DNA of 64,000 nucleotides, taken from the NCBI RefSeq assembly GCF_000710915.1, contig NZ_BAUA01000195.1, positions 1-64,000 on the forward strand. The letters run 5' to 3'. The notes under the pieces were generated by a model. It had not been told where the DNA came from and searched no databases. It saw only the letters and a program-made list of their open reading frames with translations. The translations under genes and the position numbers were made by a program. Shown piece after piece: positions 42,688 to 50,875 of this stretch (position 1 is its first letter; every line of letters starts with the position of its first letter). This DNA is from Nocardia brasiliensis IFM 10847. GTDB lineage: Bacteria > Actinomycetota > Actinomycetes > Mycobacteriales > Mycobacteriaceae.

Positions 42688-43683
42688 TCACCCCGCACAG
42701 GTCGCACCGGGCGGTGCCGGCGGCGCGGTGTCGACGCCGGTGAGCACGTCGGTGGTGTATTCGAGCGCGGTCCGGTCCATCGGCTCACGATCGGTGAGGA
42801 TCCGCTCGACCACACACGCACCTTGGAACCAGACCGGTCCGATCCAGTGCGTTCCAGGCAGGACGGCCCCGTCCGGACCACGGCCGGTGACGATCGTGTA
42901 CATCGAATAGGGCTTGCCCGCCGCCGCGAGTCCCGCCTTAAGGTCGAGCGAATGCTGGTACGGGACAATCGGGTCGGCGGTGCCGTGCACCAGGAAACTA
43001 CGTCGCGCGTGCAGTTGCGCGGCGAGCGCCGCGGTGGAACGGTCCCGGTACGCCTGCGGACACTCCGCGGGTGAACAGTCCCCCGCGTCCCGCTCGATCT
43101 GGGTGAGCTGCGGTAGTCCGAGGCTGTTGCCCAGGTTCCAATAGTCGACGGCGTTCGACGGCCCAGCGGTGTTCACCCAGTAGTCGAACAACCCTGCGGG
43201 CCCGTGCGCCAGGGCCAGCCCGCTGGTCATGCCGCCCTGGCTCCAACCCCACAGCACGGTCCTGCTGACCGACGGATGCTCGCCCTTGTACCACTGGGCC
43301 GCGGCGACCACATCGTGCCAGCCCGCCCACGGGTTCCACTCCCCCGTCTTCCACCGGCTGTTCCCGCCGCGCTGATCCAGCGTGAGCAGTGTCGCGCCGC
43401 TGCGCTGCGCGAGCGCCGACATCACGTCGGGGTAATCGGCCGACTTCTCGTTGAAGCCGTGTACCGCCACGATCAACTGACGCGCGGGAAGGTCACCAGG
43501 ACTACAGGTGTAGGGCTCGTAGGCCCAGCCGCTCGCCTGCTCCCCGTCGACCGCGATCGTGATCGGTTGTCGCGCAACCTTGTCCGGTGCGCAGTCCGGC
43601 GCCGCGGCCGCAGCCGGAACGCCGAACCACAGCGCGGCCAGCGCGGCGACGACCGAGACCAGCAGCGCCGTCGTCGGCTTCAT
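42688..43683 (-). CDS. Secreted alpha/beta hydrolase, paralogue 2
   Basis: A 331-residue exported hydrolase, paralogous to the one at 39946. Signal peptide about 1-27 (ALLVSVVAALAALWFGVPAAAAA). Nucleophile motif WGWSQGG, oxyanion IVAVHGFNEKS, acid region VHGTADPIVPYQHS, end APPGATCAG. The same cysteine pattern is kept (DCAPD, TCSPG, DCSPAECP, GACVVE, TCAG). Stop lies 6 bp from that of the convergent HTH_42 gene. ATG 43683 gives the signal peptide; a longer in-frame start adds nothing. Confidence 0.85.
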   Translation of the reverse strand: MKPTTALLVSVVAALAALWFGVPAAAAAPDCAPDKVARQPITIAVDGEQASGWAYEPYTCSPGDLPARQLIVAVHGFNEKSADYPDVMSALAQRSGATLLTLDQRGGNSRWKTGEWNPWAGWHDVVAAAQWYKGEHPSVSRTVLWGWSQGGMTSGLALAHGPAGLFDYWVNTAGPSNAVDYWNLGNSLGLPQLTQIERDAGDCSPAECPQAYRDRSTAALAAQLHARRSFLVHGTADPIVPYQHSLDLKAGLAAAGKPYSMYTIVTGRGPDGAVLPGTHWIGPVWFQGACVVERILTDREPMDRTALEYTTDVLTGVDTAPPAPPGATCAG

Positions 43684-43782
43684 ATTCGGAGCGTGACACA
43701 GGGGTGAGCGGGCGCGCGGTGAATCAAGGTACCGATCGGGTCGAGACAACACGTCCTTAGATCGGCGAACGAGATCGTTCCG

Positions 43783-44643
43783 CTACATATCGAGCCCGAG
43801 GTCGAGCACCCGGACCGAATGCGTGAGCGCGCCGACGGCCAGGTAGTCGACGCCGGTCCGGGCGTAGTCCGCGGCCACGTCGAGGGCCAGCCCACCGGAG
43901 GACTCCAGCTTCGTGCCCGGCGCGGTGGCGTTGCGGCGCTGCACGGCGGCCTGGGTCTGCCAGAGCGGGAAGTTGTCGAGCAGCACCAGTGCCACGTTCT
44001 CGGCGAGCACCGCGTCGAGCTGTTCGAGGCTGTCGACCTCGACCTCACAGGCGACATCGGGAGCGAGGGCGCGCACGGCGCGCAGGGCCTCGACCACCGA
44101 GCCCGCCGCGACGACGTGGTTGTCCTTGATGAGCGCGGCGTCGCCGAGTCCCATCCGATGATTCACACCGCCGCCGACGCGGACCGCGTACTTCTGCAAC
44201 GCGCGCAGGCCCGGCAGGGTCTTGCGACTGTCCCGGATCTGGCAGTCGGTGCCCGCGACGGCGTCGACCCAGGCCGCGGTCGCGGTCGCGATGCCCGAGA
44301 GGTGGCAGACCAGGTTGAGCATGGTGCGCTCGGCGGTGAGCAGCCCCCGGGTCGGCGCGACGACGGTGAGCACGGATTGTCCAGGGGCAACCCGGGTTCC
44401 GTCGGCCACGCGGCCGGTGATCTCGTAGCTGCCCGCGCCGAGCACCTCGTCGAGCACCAGCAGCCCGACGTCGAGTCCGGCGACCGTGCCGGGCTGGCGC
44501 GGCACCACCGACGCTTTCACCACCGCGTCGGCCGGAACCGTTGCTGCGGTGGTGATATCGGGTCCGTAGCGCAGGTCCTCGTCGAGCGCGGTCCGGATGA
44601 GGGTGAGCACCTCATCGCGGTCCAACGCGGTATCCAGAGCCAT
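43783..44643 (-). CDS. nadC: Nicotinate-nucleotide pyrophosphorylase (carboxylating)
   Basis: A 286-residue QPRTase that makes NaMN from quinolinate and PRPP. The signature RDSRKTLPGLRALQKYAVRVGG (about 138-159), HRMGLGDAALIKDNH and the phosphate-binding LESSGGL are present. Third gene of nadA-nadB-nadC; 81 bp separate it from nadB. The N-terminal DEDLRYGPDITTAATVP is typical. Confidence 0.97.
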   Translation of the reverse strand: MALDTALDRDEVLTLIRTALDEDLRYGPDITTAATVPADAVVKASVVPRQPGTVAGLDVGLLVLDEVLGAGSYEITGRVADGTRVAPGQSVLTVVAPTRGLLTAERTMLNLVCHLSGIATATAAWVDAVAGTDCQIRDSRKTLPGLRALQKYAVRVGGGVNHRMGLGDAALIKDNHVVAAGSVVEALRAVRALAPDVACEVEVDSLEQLDAVLAENVALVLLDNFPLWQTQAAVQRRNATAPGTKLESSGGLALDVAADYARTGVDYLAVGALTHSVRVLDLGLDM

Positions 44644-44724
44644 CGACGCACTCCTCCAGTTGTCTGTGTTTCGCCGCGTGGCACACCACGGCCGACGTGT
44701 CGGGTGTGCCGCACGACGTTCGGG

Positions 44725-46326
44725 TCAGGCGGGTGGGCCCAGTTGCGGCCGGCCGGCGCCGTCCAGTCGAACCGAGAAGCTCAGGCGCAACCGGTCGTCG
44801 GGGTGCGGATGATCGGATCGGGTGTGACAGCCCCGGCTTTCGGTGCGGGTCGCGGCGGTGAGCAGCAGCGTGCGCGCCGCCAGGGTCAGCGCCGCGTCCT
44901 CGAGACCGGCGACCCGTTCGTCTAACGTGCCGTCGGCACTGAGCGTGCGGCGCTGTGTCACAGCGTCTTCCATCCGTTTGATCGCCTCGTCCAGCCCGGC
45001 CCGGTCGCGGACGACCGAGGCGTGCTCGGTCATCAGCTGCTGGAGCACCCGGCGATCGGCCGTTTCGGCGTACCGGGCCGGGATCTCGGCCACCGTGGCG
45101 GGCACGCCGCGGCGTTCGGCGGCGGCCACACCGACCCGCTCGCCGACCACGAGACCTTCCAGCAAGCTGTTGGAGGCCAAGCGATTCGCGCCGTGCAAAC
45201 CGGTGCGCGCGACCTCCCCCGCGGCGTAGAGACCGGGCACCGCGGTACGCCCGTGCGGGTCGGTAACCACGCCGCCGCATTGGTAGTGCGCGGCCGGTGC
45301 GACCGGGATCAGGTCGGTCGCGGGATCGAGACCCGCTGCGTGGCAGGAGGCGGTGATCGTCGGGAACCGTTGCGCGAAGCCGTCGATGGGGCGGGCGTCG
45401 AGGTACACGTGATCGGTGCCCAGTGCGCGCATCCGGGCCGCGATCGCGCGCGAGACCACGTCGCGCGGGGCCAGGTCGCCGCGCGGATGGAGTCCGGCGG
45501 TCACCGAATCGCCCTCGGAATCCACCAGAATCCCGCCCTCGCCGCGCACCGCCTCGCTGATCAGCGGGCGGCGGCCGAGCCCGCCCGGGGTGTAGAGCAC
45601 GGTCGGATGGAACTGCACGAACTCGAGGTCGGCGACCGCCGCGCCGGCCCACAGCGCCAGCGCGACGCCGTCGGCGGTGGCGCCCGGCGGGTTGGTGCTC
45701 AGCGCGTAGAGCTGGCCGAGCCCACCGGTGGCGAGCAGCACCGCGGGGGTGTGCACGACACCGAAACCCTTGTCGGACACCACGACGACGCCCTGCACAC
45801 CGTTCGGCCCGGTGACGATGTCACCGGCCGCCGCGCCGAACAGCACCGGCAGTCCGGCCGCGTTGAGCGCCCGCTGCACCTCCGCACCGGTCGCGTCCCC
45901 ACCGGCGTGGATGATGCGACGCGTGCTGTGCCCACCCTCCCGGGTGCGCGAGATCTGACCGTCGCGGCCGAGATCGAACACCGCGCCGAGGTCGGTCAGT
46001 GCCGCGACCGCGTCCTGGCCGCCCTCGACGATCGAGCGCACCGCGTCGACCCGGCACAGCCCGGCACCGGCCTCCACCGTGTCCTGCACATGGGATTCGA
46101 CCGAATCGCCTTCCGGCGCAACGACAGCGATGCCGCCCTGGGCATATTGCGTGGACGTGTCGGTCGCTCCGCCCTTGCTGAGCGTGAGCACCCGCAGCCC
46201 GCGCAGCGACGCGGTGCGCGCCGCGGTCAGCCCGGCGACGCCGCCGCCGATCACCACGAGGTCGGCCTCGGCCTCCCACTCGAACGACTGCCCGACCACT
46301 GCCGCGCGGGCAGGGGTCGGCGTCAT
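44725..46326 (-). CDS. nadB: L-aspartate oxidase
   Basis: A 533-residue FAD enzyme oxidising L-aspartate to iminoaspartate. The dinucleotide motif VVIGGGVAGLTAA (about 22-34), QYAQGGIAVVAPEGDSVESH, EFVQFHPTVLY, GLYAAGEVARTGLHGANRLASNSLLEGLV are all present. Start overlaps the nadA stop by 4 nt. The iminoaspartate passes to NadA. Length fits mycobacterial NadB. Confidence 0.97.
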   Translation of the reverse strand: MTPTPARAAVVGQSFEWEAEADLVVIGGGVAGLTAARTASLRGLRVLTLSKGGATDTSTQYAQGGIAVVAPEGDSVESHVQDTVEAGAGLCRVDAVRSIVEGGQDAVAALTDLGAVFDLGRDGQISRTREGGHSTRRIIHAGGDATGAEVQRALNAAGLPVLFGAAAGDIVTGPNGVQGVVVVSDKGFGVVHTPAVLLATGGLGQLYALSTNPPGATADGVALALWAGAAVADLEFVQFHPTVLYTPGGLGRRPLISEAVRGEGGILVDSEGDSVTAGLHPRGDLAPRDVVSRAIAARMRALGTDHVYLDARPIDGFAQRFPTITASCHAAGLDPATDLIPVAPAAHYQCGGVVTDPHGRTAVPGLYAAGEVARTGLHGANRLASNSLLEGLVVGERVGVAAAERRGVPATVAEIPARYAETADRRVLQQLMTEHASVVRDRAGLDEAIKRMEDAVTQRRTLSADGTLDERVAGLEDAALTLAARTLLLTAATRTESRGCHTRSDHPHPDDRLRLSFSVRLDGAGRPQLGPPA

Positions 46327-47387
46327 TCACCACCGCCCGGATTGCCGATCTCGATCATCCGCTGCACCGAACTACGGCCGCGGGCCGCGGTTTCCAGGTC
46401 GACGTGCACCTCGTCGCGGTTCTCCACCAGGCAGCGCAGCAGCGCGGCGGGGGTGATCATCTTCATGTACTTGCACGAGGCCCGGTCGTTCACGGCCTGG
46501 AAGTCGATGCCGGGCGCGGCCTTTCGCAGCTGATGCAGCATGCCGACCTCGGTGGCGACCAGCACCTGCGTCGACTGACCGGAGCCGCGCCGCTCACGCA
46601 CCTCGCGGGCGGCATCGATCATGCCGCCGGTGGACAGGATGTGCACCCGCTCGGATGGGAACGCGCCCTCGCCCGCCAGGTACAACGCCGAAGTGGCGCA
46701 ACCGCATTCGGGATGCACGAACAGCTCCGCGTCCGGGTGGGTGCGCGCCTGCTCGGTCAGCTCGTCGCCGTTGATGCCCGCGTGCACGTGGCATTCCCCC
46801 GCCCAGATGTGCATGTTCGCCCGGCCGGTGACCCGCTTGACGTGCGCGCCGAGGAACTGGTCCGGCAGGAACAGCACCTCCCGGTCCGGGTCGATCGAGG
46901 CGACCACGTCGACCGCGTTCGACGAGGTGCAGCAGATATCGGTGAGCGCCTTCACCTCGGCGGTGGTGTTCACATACGACACCACCAGCGCGTCCGGGAA
47001 TTCGGCCTTCCAGGCCCGCAATTCGTCCGCGGTGATGGAATCGGCCAGCGAGCAGCCCGCGCGCTGATCCGGGATCAGCACGGTTTTCTCCGGAGACAGG
47101 ATCTTCGCGGTCTCCGCCATGAAGTGCACCCCGCAGAACACGATCGTGTCCTCGGGCGCCTCCGCGGCGATCCGCGACAGGGCCAGCGAATCACCGACGT
47201 GATCGGCCACGTCCTGGATCTCCGGCAGCTGATAGTTGTGCGCGAGAATCGTCGCGTTTCGCTCGCGGGCCAGTCGCTTGACTTCCTGAGCCCACTGCGG
47301 CGTCGCCTCGACACCGGTGAACCCCGACGGCCCGTCGAACACCTGCTCCATCAGCGGAGGCGCCAGTTTCGCACCCATCGTCGCCAT
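46323..47387 (-). CDS. nadA: Quinolinate synthase A
   Basis: A 354-residue [4Fe-4S] enzyme condensing iminoaspartate with DHAP to quinolinate. Three cluster cysteines are suggested by IVFCGVHFMAETAKIL, TDICCTSSNAVDVV and HPECGCATSAL. ILAHNYQLPEIQDVADHVGDSL and GECHVHAGI mark substrate sites. The ATG at 47387 follows GAAGGGAG; an in-frame upstream start adds 14 residues overlapping the promoter. First gene of the NAD operon, divergent from nrtR, with the operator and promoter between them. Confidence 0.97.
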   Translation of the reverse strand: MATMGAKLAPPLMEQVFDGPSGFTGVEATPQWAQEVKRLARERNATILAHNYQLPEIQDVADHVGDSLALSRIAAEAPEDTIVFCGVHFMAETAKILSPEKTVLIPDQRAGCSLADSITADELRAWKAEFPDALVVSYVNTTAEVKALTDICCTSSNAVDVVASIDPDREVLFLPDQFLGAHVKRVTGRANMHIWAGECHVHAGINGDELTEQARTHPDAELFVHPECGCATSALYLAGEGAFPSERVHILSTGGMIDAAREVRERRGSGQSTQVLVATEVGMLHQLRKAAPGIDFQAVNDRASCKYMKMITPAALLRCLVENRDEVHVDLETAARGRSSVQRMIEIGNPGGGE

Positions 47388-47443
47388 GATGGCTCCCTTC
47401 GTCGTGCGACCAGTTACACCACCGATTCGCACCTAACCAGGTT

Positions 47444-47462
47444 TTCGACTTATAATCGAAAA
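47444..47462. promoter_or_regulatory. NrtR operator overlapping a leaderless promoter
   Basis: TTTCGA-CTTATAA-TCGAAA is a 19-bp inverted repeat (6-bp arms, 7-bp spacer). The sequence TATAAT (47452-47457) lies inside it, six bases before the GTG at 47464, so the nrtR mRNA is probably leaderless and repressor binding would cover the -10 box. The other side serves nadABC. The site was identified by eye; NrtR is assigned from the adjacent gene. Confidence 0.75.
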
Positions 47463-47463
47463 C

Positions 47464-48222
47464 GTGGCCCATAGTAGCACCATCCACGAAACGCTCACCG
47501 CGGTGTTCCAGGTTCGCCGCTTCCCCGCCAACATCGCCGCAGGTCCCGGCTCTGCGAAGGCCGGAAAGGAGATCATCGGGCGCTGCCCGCCCGGCCAGCG
47601 GACCGAATTGGCCGTGTTGCTCTGGGAGCGCGCGCTCGACCCGCAGAAGGGCACCTGGTCGCTGCCCGGCGGGCGCCTGCGCGACGACGAGGACCTCGAC
47701 ACCTCGGCGGGCAGGCAGCTCGCCGAGAAGGTCGACGTGCGCGAGCTGGCCCACCTCGAGCAGTTGTCGGTGTTCAGCGCGCCCGACCGGGTGCCCGCGC
47801 CGCGCCGGATCGCCTCGGCCTATCTGGGACTGGTCCCGCTCACCGCCGATCCTCAGCTGCCCTCGGACACGGCCTGGCATCCCGTCTCGGCGCTGCCGCC
47901 GATGTCCTTCGATCACGGCACGGTGGTCGATCACGCGCGTACCCGGCTGGCCGCCAAACTCTCCTACACCAATATCGCGTTCGCCCTCGCCCCCGCCGAT
48001 TTCACCATGTCCACCCTGCGTGAAATCTACTGCGCAGCACTAGGTTACGACGTCGATACGACGAACCTGCAACGAGTCCTCAGTCGCCGCAAGGTGATCA
48101 CCCCCACCGGGCAGACCAGAGCCCCCGGCCGGGCCGGCGGCCGCCCCGCCGCCGTCTACCGTTACACCGACTCCGGCATCCGCGTCACCGACGAGTTCGC
48201 TGCCCTGCGCCCCCGCACCTGA
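47464..48222 (+). CDS. nrtR: NrtR-type Nudix transcriptional regulator
   Basis: A 252-residue fusion of an N-terminal Nudix-like domain (about 1-155; GTWSLPGGRLRDDEDLDTSAGRQ replaces the catalytic Nudix box, with altered glutamates) and a C-terminal winged helix (TMSTLREIYCAALGYDVDTTNL then QRVLSRRKVITPTG). NrtR proteins bind ADP-ribose and repress NAD genes. Its place divergent from nadA, across a palindrome, agrees. GTG 47464 lies six bases after TATAAT. Confidence 0.9.
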   Translation: MAHSSTIHETLTAVFQVRRFPANIAAGPGSAKAGKEIIGRCPPGQRTELAVLLWERALDPQKGTWSLPGGRLRDDEDLDTSAGRQLAEKVDVRELAHLEQLSVFSAPDRVPAPRRIASAYLGLVPLTADPQLPSDTAWHPVSALPPMSFDHGTVVDHARTRLAAKLSYTNIAFALAPADFTMSTLREIYCAALGYDVDTTNLQRVLSRRKVITPTGQTRAPGRAGGRPAAVYRYTDSGIRVTDEFAALRPRT

Positions 48223-48261
48223 CGACCTCATTGGGGGCTCGAGGCAGCCGGGCGGTAGTGA

Positions 48262-48462
48262 TTCAGCGGGGACGTAGCCGCGGCCGCCCGCGCCGCCGCG
48301 GAGGCGGCCGATATCGCCGCGGAACCGGCCGCGGAACCGGAGGGCCTGCACCTGATCGAACTGTACGGCGGCGTCGGGCCGGACTGGGCGGCGGCTGTGC
48401 TCGAGCGGGTCGGCGGGCAGGTCCCGGTGGGTCTGCCCTGCTACCCGTCGCCAGGGCGCTGA
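48262..48462 (+). pseudogene. Fragment resembling a DUF6506 protein C-terminus
   Basis: An open frame without a start codon reads EGLHLIELYGGVGPDWAAAVL and ERVGGQVPVGLPCYP before a stop at 48460-48462. The IELYGG...VPVG pattern matches the end of small DUF6506-type proteins. The upstream part is an Ala/Glu/Pro-rich run following an in-frame stop at 48259. Assigned by eye from a short segment. Confidence 0.4.
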
Positions 48463-48522
48463 TCGAGGAGACCTGATGGCGCGCTTACCGAAAAGCGCGG
48501 CTTCGTCTCCCGTCCAGCAGGC

Positions 48523-48702
48523 TTACTCGGCTACTGCCTTGCGATGCTTGGTGACCCGCCGGTACCGCCGCTTGTTCGGCAGCGGCTGCGCGGCATTGCT
48601 ACGCCGCAACGCATCCCGCCGCCGCCAGGCCACCAGATCCGCTCGCTCGCGGCTCGGCGCGGAGGCCGGTTCTGCCGCCGCCCCGCTCTTTTCATTTCGC
48701 AC
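48523..48702 (-). CDS. Small very basic protein
   Basis: A 59-residue ORF: VRNEKSGAAAEPASAPSRER then ADLVAWRRRDALRRSNAAQP and a tail LPNKRRYRRVTKHRKAVAE. Net charge is strongly positive and there is one Trp. The main support is a near-ideal AAAGGAGGT ending 4 bp before the GTG at 48702. An alternative frame from the ATG at 48695 would be 54 residues with poorer spacing. It might bind nucleic acid. No family recognised. Confidence 0.5.
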   Translation of the reverse strand: MRNEKSGAAAEPASAPSRERADLVAWRRRDALRRSNAAQPLPNKRRYRRVTKHRKAVAE

Positions 48703-48794
48703 CGGACCTCCTTTCCGCTCCGCGACCCTACGCGGGCCCACGACGCCCCTCCACCCATTTTCCGCGCTACGCGCCCGTGTCATCGCGACCGGCA

Positions 48795-49325
48795 CTACCG
48801 GTTGACGAAGGCGAGCACCTCGTCGAGCGACGGGTCGTAGCCGGCGGCGGTGTCGACCTCGAGGCAGGGCACATCCAGGGCGACCCGGTCGAACGGCCTG
48901 CCGACCGGCACCGCCGACCCGGGCGCCGAATGCGCGCGCCGGAGCCGATTCTCGTTCCGGCGCTGCCGGATTCGCTCGGCGGCGACTTCGGGCGCGGCCA
49001 CACAGTGCACGACGCGCACCTGCGCCAGACCCAGCAGCGGGGTCAGTCCCGGCCGCCACAACCGGTCTTGAAAAGCCGCCTCCGCCACCGTCGTCACCCC
49101 GGCGCGCACGAGCAGCTCCAGCGTTTCGAAGAACACCGACAACGTCCGCAGGTCGAGTGAATTATCCACCCCGGCAACGAATCCCGGAGTGGCATGCACC
49201 ATCCCCTCTTTGATCTCGTCGCGGCACACGGCCGGGCAGCCGAGCCGCCGCGCCAGACCGTGCGCGAGGGTGGTCTTGCCGACGCCGGGCGGTCCACTGA
49301 CCACCACCAGTGTGGGCAGGCTCAT
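48795..49325 (-). CDS. P-loop kinase-like AAA protein
   Basis: A 176-residue ATP-binding protein starting LPTLVVVSGPPGVGKTTLAHGLARRLG (Walker A at residues about 11-18), with RDEIKEGM after it, a helical lid RQRRNENRLRRAH, and an end VPCLEVDTAAGYDPSLDEVLAF. This is the shape of small-molecule kinases of the zeta-toxin/adenylate-kinase group that phosphorylate antibiotics or nucleosides. Substrate unknown. It starts 8 bp after the DUF1353 gene, probably in one operon. Confidence 0.8.
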   Translation of the reverse strand: MSLPTLVVVSGPPGVGKTTLAHGLARRLGCPAVCRDEIKEGMVHATPGFVAGVDNSLDLRTLSVFFETLELLVRAGVTTVAEAAFQDRLWRPGLTPLLGLAQVRVVHCVAAPEVAAERIRQRRNENRLRRAHSAPGSAVPVGRPFDRVALDVPCLEVDTAAGYDPSLDEVLAFVNR

Positions 49326-49333
49326 GCGCGCGG

Positions 49334-49867
49334 TCAGGCCGTCTTCATCTGCGGTGCGGGCGGTGGCGCGGCGGTGCGGGTGAAGAGGCGGGAGACGGCC
49401 CAGCAGAACAACTCCACGAACCAGAACAGCACCAGGAACAGCTGCACGACGATGACCGGAACCGCCAGGAACAGCACGGACGGGACGGCGATCAGCACCC
49501 AGACCGCGACGGCGCCGAGGCTCGCGCCGCGCAGGCCGCTGGCCAAACGCACTGCCGCCCACATCATCCAGCGCCGCGGCACCGCCACGTTCATCTCGCG
49601 CAGGCAGCGGCGGAACAGGCCGTCCGCGTCGGCGACGCTCACCCTTCCGGTACTGCGCAGGAAGTCGTGCAGGATGGCGGCGCGGGTGTAGGCGCCGTAG
49701 CGCGGCACCAGCCACACCAGCGCCCGCGGCACCGACGCGAAGTCGGTGCGGAACCCGGCCGGAATCACGAATTCCTGGGAATCACCTTGATACACGAGCG
49801 GTTCGACCACCCGCCAGAACTTTGCGTCGAGCTCCTCGACGACCAGCCCGCTACCGACGAACGCCAC
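49334..49867 (-). CDS. DUF1353 family membrane protein
   Basis: A 177-residue protein. Residues about 25-95 match DUF1353: FVIPAGFRTDFASVPRALVWLVPRYG, then YTRAAILHDFLRSTG, DADGLFRRCLREMNV. Such domains come from phage and bacterial proteins of unknown role with a conserved HD. Two C-terminal helices (LGAVAVWVLIAVPSVLFLAVPV, LFLVLFWFVELFCW) are added here. GTG start follows GAGAGG. Confidence 0.82.
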   Translation of the reverse strand: MAFVGSGLVVEELDAKFWRVVEPLVYQGDSQEFVIPAGFRTDFASVPRALVWLVPRYGAYTRAAILHDFLRSTGRVSVADADGLFRRCLREMNVAVPRRWMMWAAVRLASGLRGASLGAVAVWVLIAVPSVLFLAVPVIVVQLFLVLFWFVELFCWAVSRLFTRTAAPPPAPQMKTA

Positions 49868-49962
49868 AACCCGTTCCTCTCCGAACGCACAGCGTGTCCC
49901 CCAATTCTAGGAGCCTGCGGTACCTCTGAGCTGTCGGCCGGGCAACGGTTCGGACAACACCG

Positions 49963-50640
49963 TCAGTGGCTGGGCCGGGTCTGCGGCGGCGATCCGGAAT
50001 CGGCCTCCCCGGCGGGCTCGTAATCACCGTAGGGCACGGCCGTTCCACCCGCCGGGTACGACGCGTCGCCCGCGGGGTAGGCCGGCGCGCCGAACGACCC
50101 GAACGGCGCTATCGGACGGGTGAGACCGGTACCGGTGCCCAGATCTTCCGACGGACTCAGCGCCGCACAGAACAGCACGATGAGCGAGGCGACCAACGGC
50201 TGCACGATCAGCGCCAGCCAGCTGCCCATTTCGCTGGGCAACTCGACGATCTGCCCGATCGGCGGATCATGCGGCCGCGGATGCGCCCATTCGGCGACCT
50301 GCTCGCCGAGCTTCGCCATCACGACGGCCCCGACGAGCGAGCCGACCAGCAGCCCGATCTGCAGCAGCGGCCCGCGCAGAGCCCGCCGGCGCCACGCCGC
50401 GATCGCGGTGAGCAGACCGGTGACCGCGCCGAAGCAGACGAACATGGCGACCGCGTCGAATTGATGCGCGCTCTCCCCCGTCAGCACGGCGCCGCGGCCC
50501 TGCTCCACCACGAACAGCTGCTCGGTCGGCGCGACCGCGCCCCACAGCACCCCGACGAGCGCACTGGCCAGCACCACGAGCAGCGTGAGCACGGCGGCGC
50601 CGCGCACCTCGTGCGGCGCGGCGGTCGGCGTCCCCGGCAC
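49963..50640 (-). CDS. DUF2567-like membrane protein (Rv1591-like)
   Basis: A 225-residue protein with four helices: AAVLTLLVVLASALVGVLWG, FDAVAMFVCFGAVTGLLTAI, PLLQIGLLVGSLVGAVVMAK and SWLALIVQPLVASLIVLFC, and a C-terminal proline/tyrosine-rich tail (PAYPAGDASYPAGG). A TM protein of this type follows bioB and bsaP in mycobacteria. Its GTG (50638-50640) overlaps the TAG of bsaP in CTAGTG, so it is coupled to the biotin operon. Function unknown. Confidence 0.85.
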   Translation of the reverse strand: MPGTPTAAPHEVRGAAVLTLLVVLASALVGVLWGAVAPTEQLFVVEQGRGAVLTGESAHQFDAVAMFVCFGAVTGLLTAIAAWRRRALRGPLLQIGLLVGSLVGAVVMAKLGEQVAEWAHPRPHDPPIGQIVELPSEMGSWLALIVQPLVASLIVLFCAALSPSEDLGTGTGLTRPIAPFGSFGAPAYPAGDASYPAGGTAVPYGDYEPAGEADSGSPPQTRPSH

Positions 50641-50867
50641 TAGCGCAGTTCCAGACTGGCGGCGTCGATCACACCGTGCCGGGAGCATTTGGCCCACCAG
50701 CCGTCCGGACTCACCTGCACGATCATCCGGCGACCGCACTGCTCGCAGAACCGTGGCGGTTCCAGACCCAGTGCGGCGGCCGCGGGTACGGCGTCGTCGA
50801 GACCGGGCACGATCCGTTTGCCGGTGAACGGGTTGTAGCGCTCGTCCATGGGCATGACACTACTCAT
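50640..50867 (-). CDS. bsaP: Biotin synthase auxiliary protein BsaP
   Basis: A small protein (75 residues from ATG 50867; 69 from ATG 50849) with DERYNPFTGKRI, then a four-Cys/His site: PRFCEQCGRRMIVQV and WWAKCSRHG. BsaP (Rv1590 family) is required in actinobacteria for BioB turnover, probably by handling its auxiliary iron-sulfur cluster (family knowledge). It starts 8 bp after the bioB stop. The start choice among three in-frame ATGs is open because no strong ribosome site exists. Confidence 0.9.
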   Translation of the reverse strand: MSSVMPMDERYNPFTGKRIVPGLDDAVPAAAALGLEPPRFCEQCGRRMIVQVSPDGWWAKCSRHGVIDAASLELR

Positions 50868-50875
50868 GGGCCGGG

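Noticed and set aside
48476..48805. 109-codon plus-strand frame
   Set aside because: It covers the small minus-strand ORF at 48523-48702, whose ribosome site is far better, and its Ser/Arg/Ala composition is that of a shadow frame.
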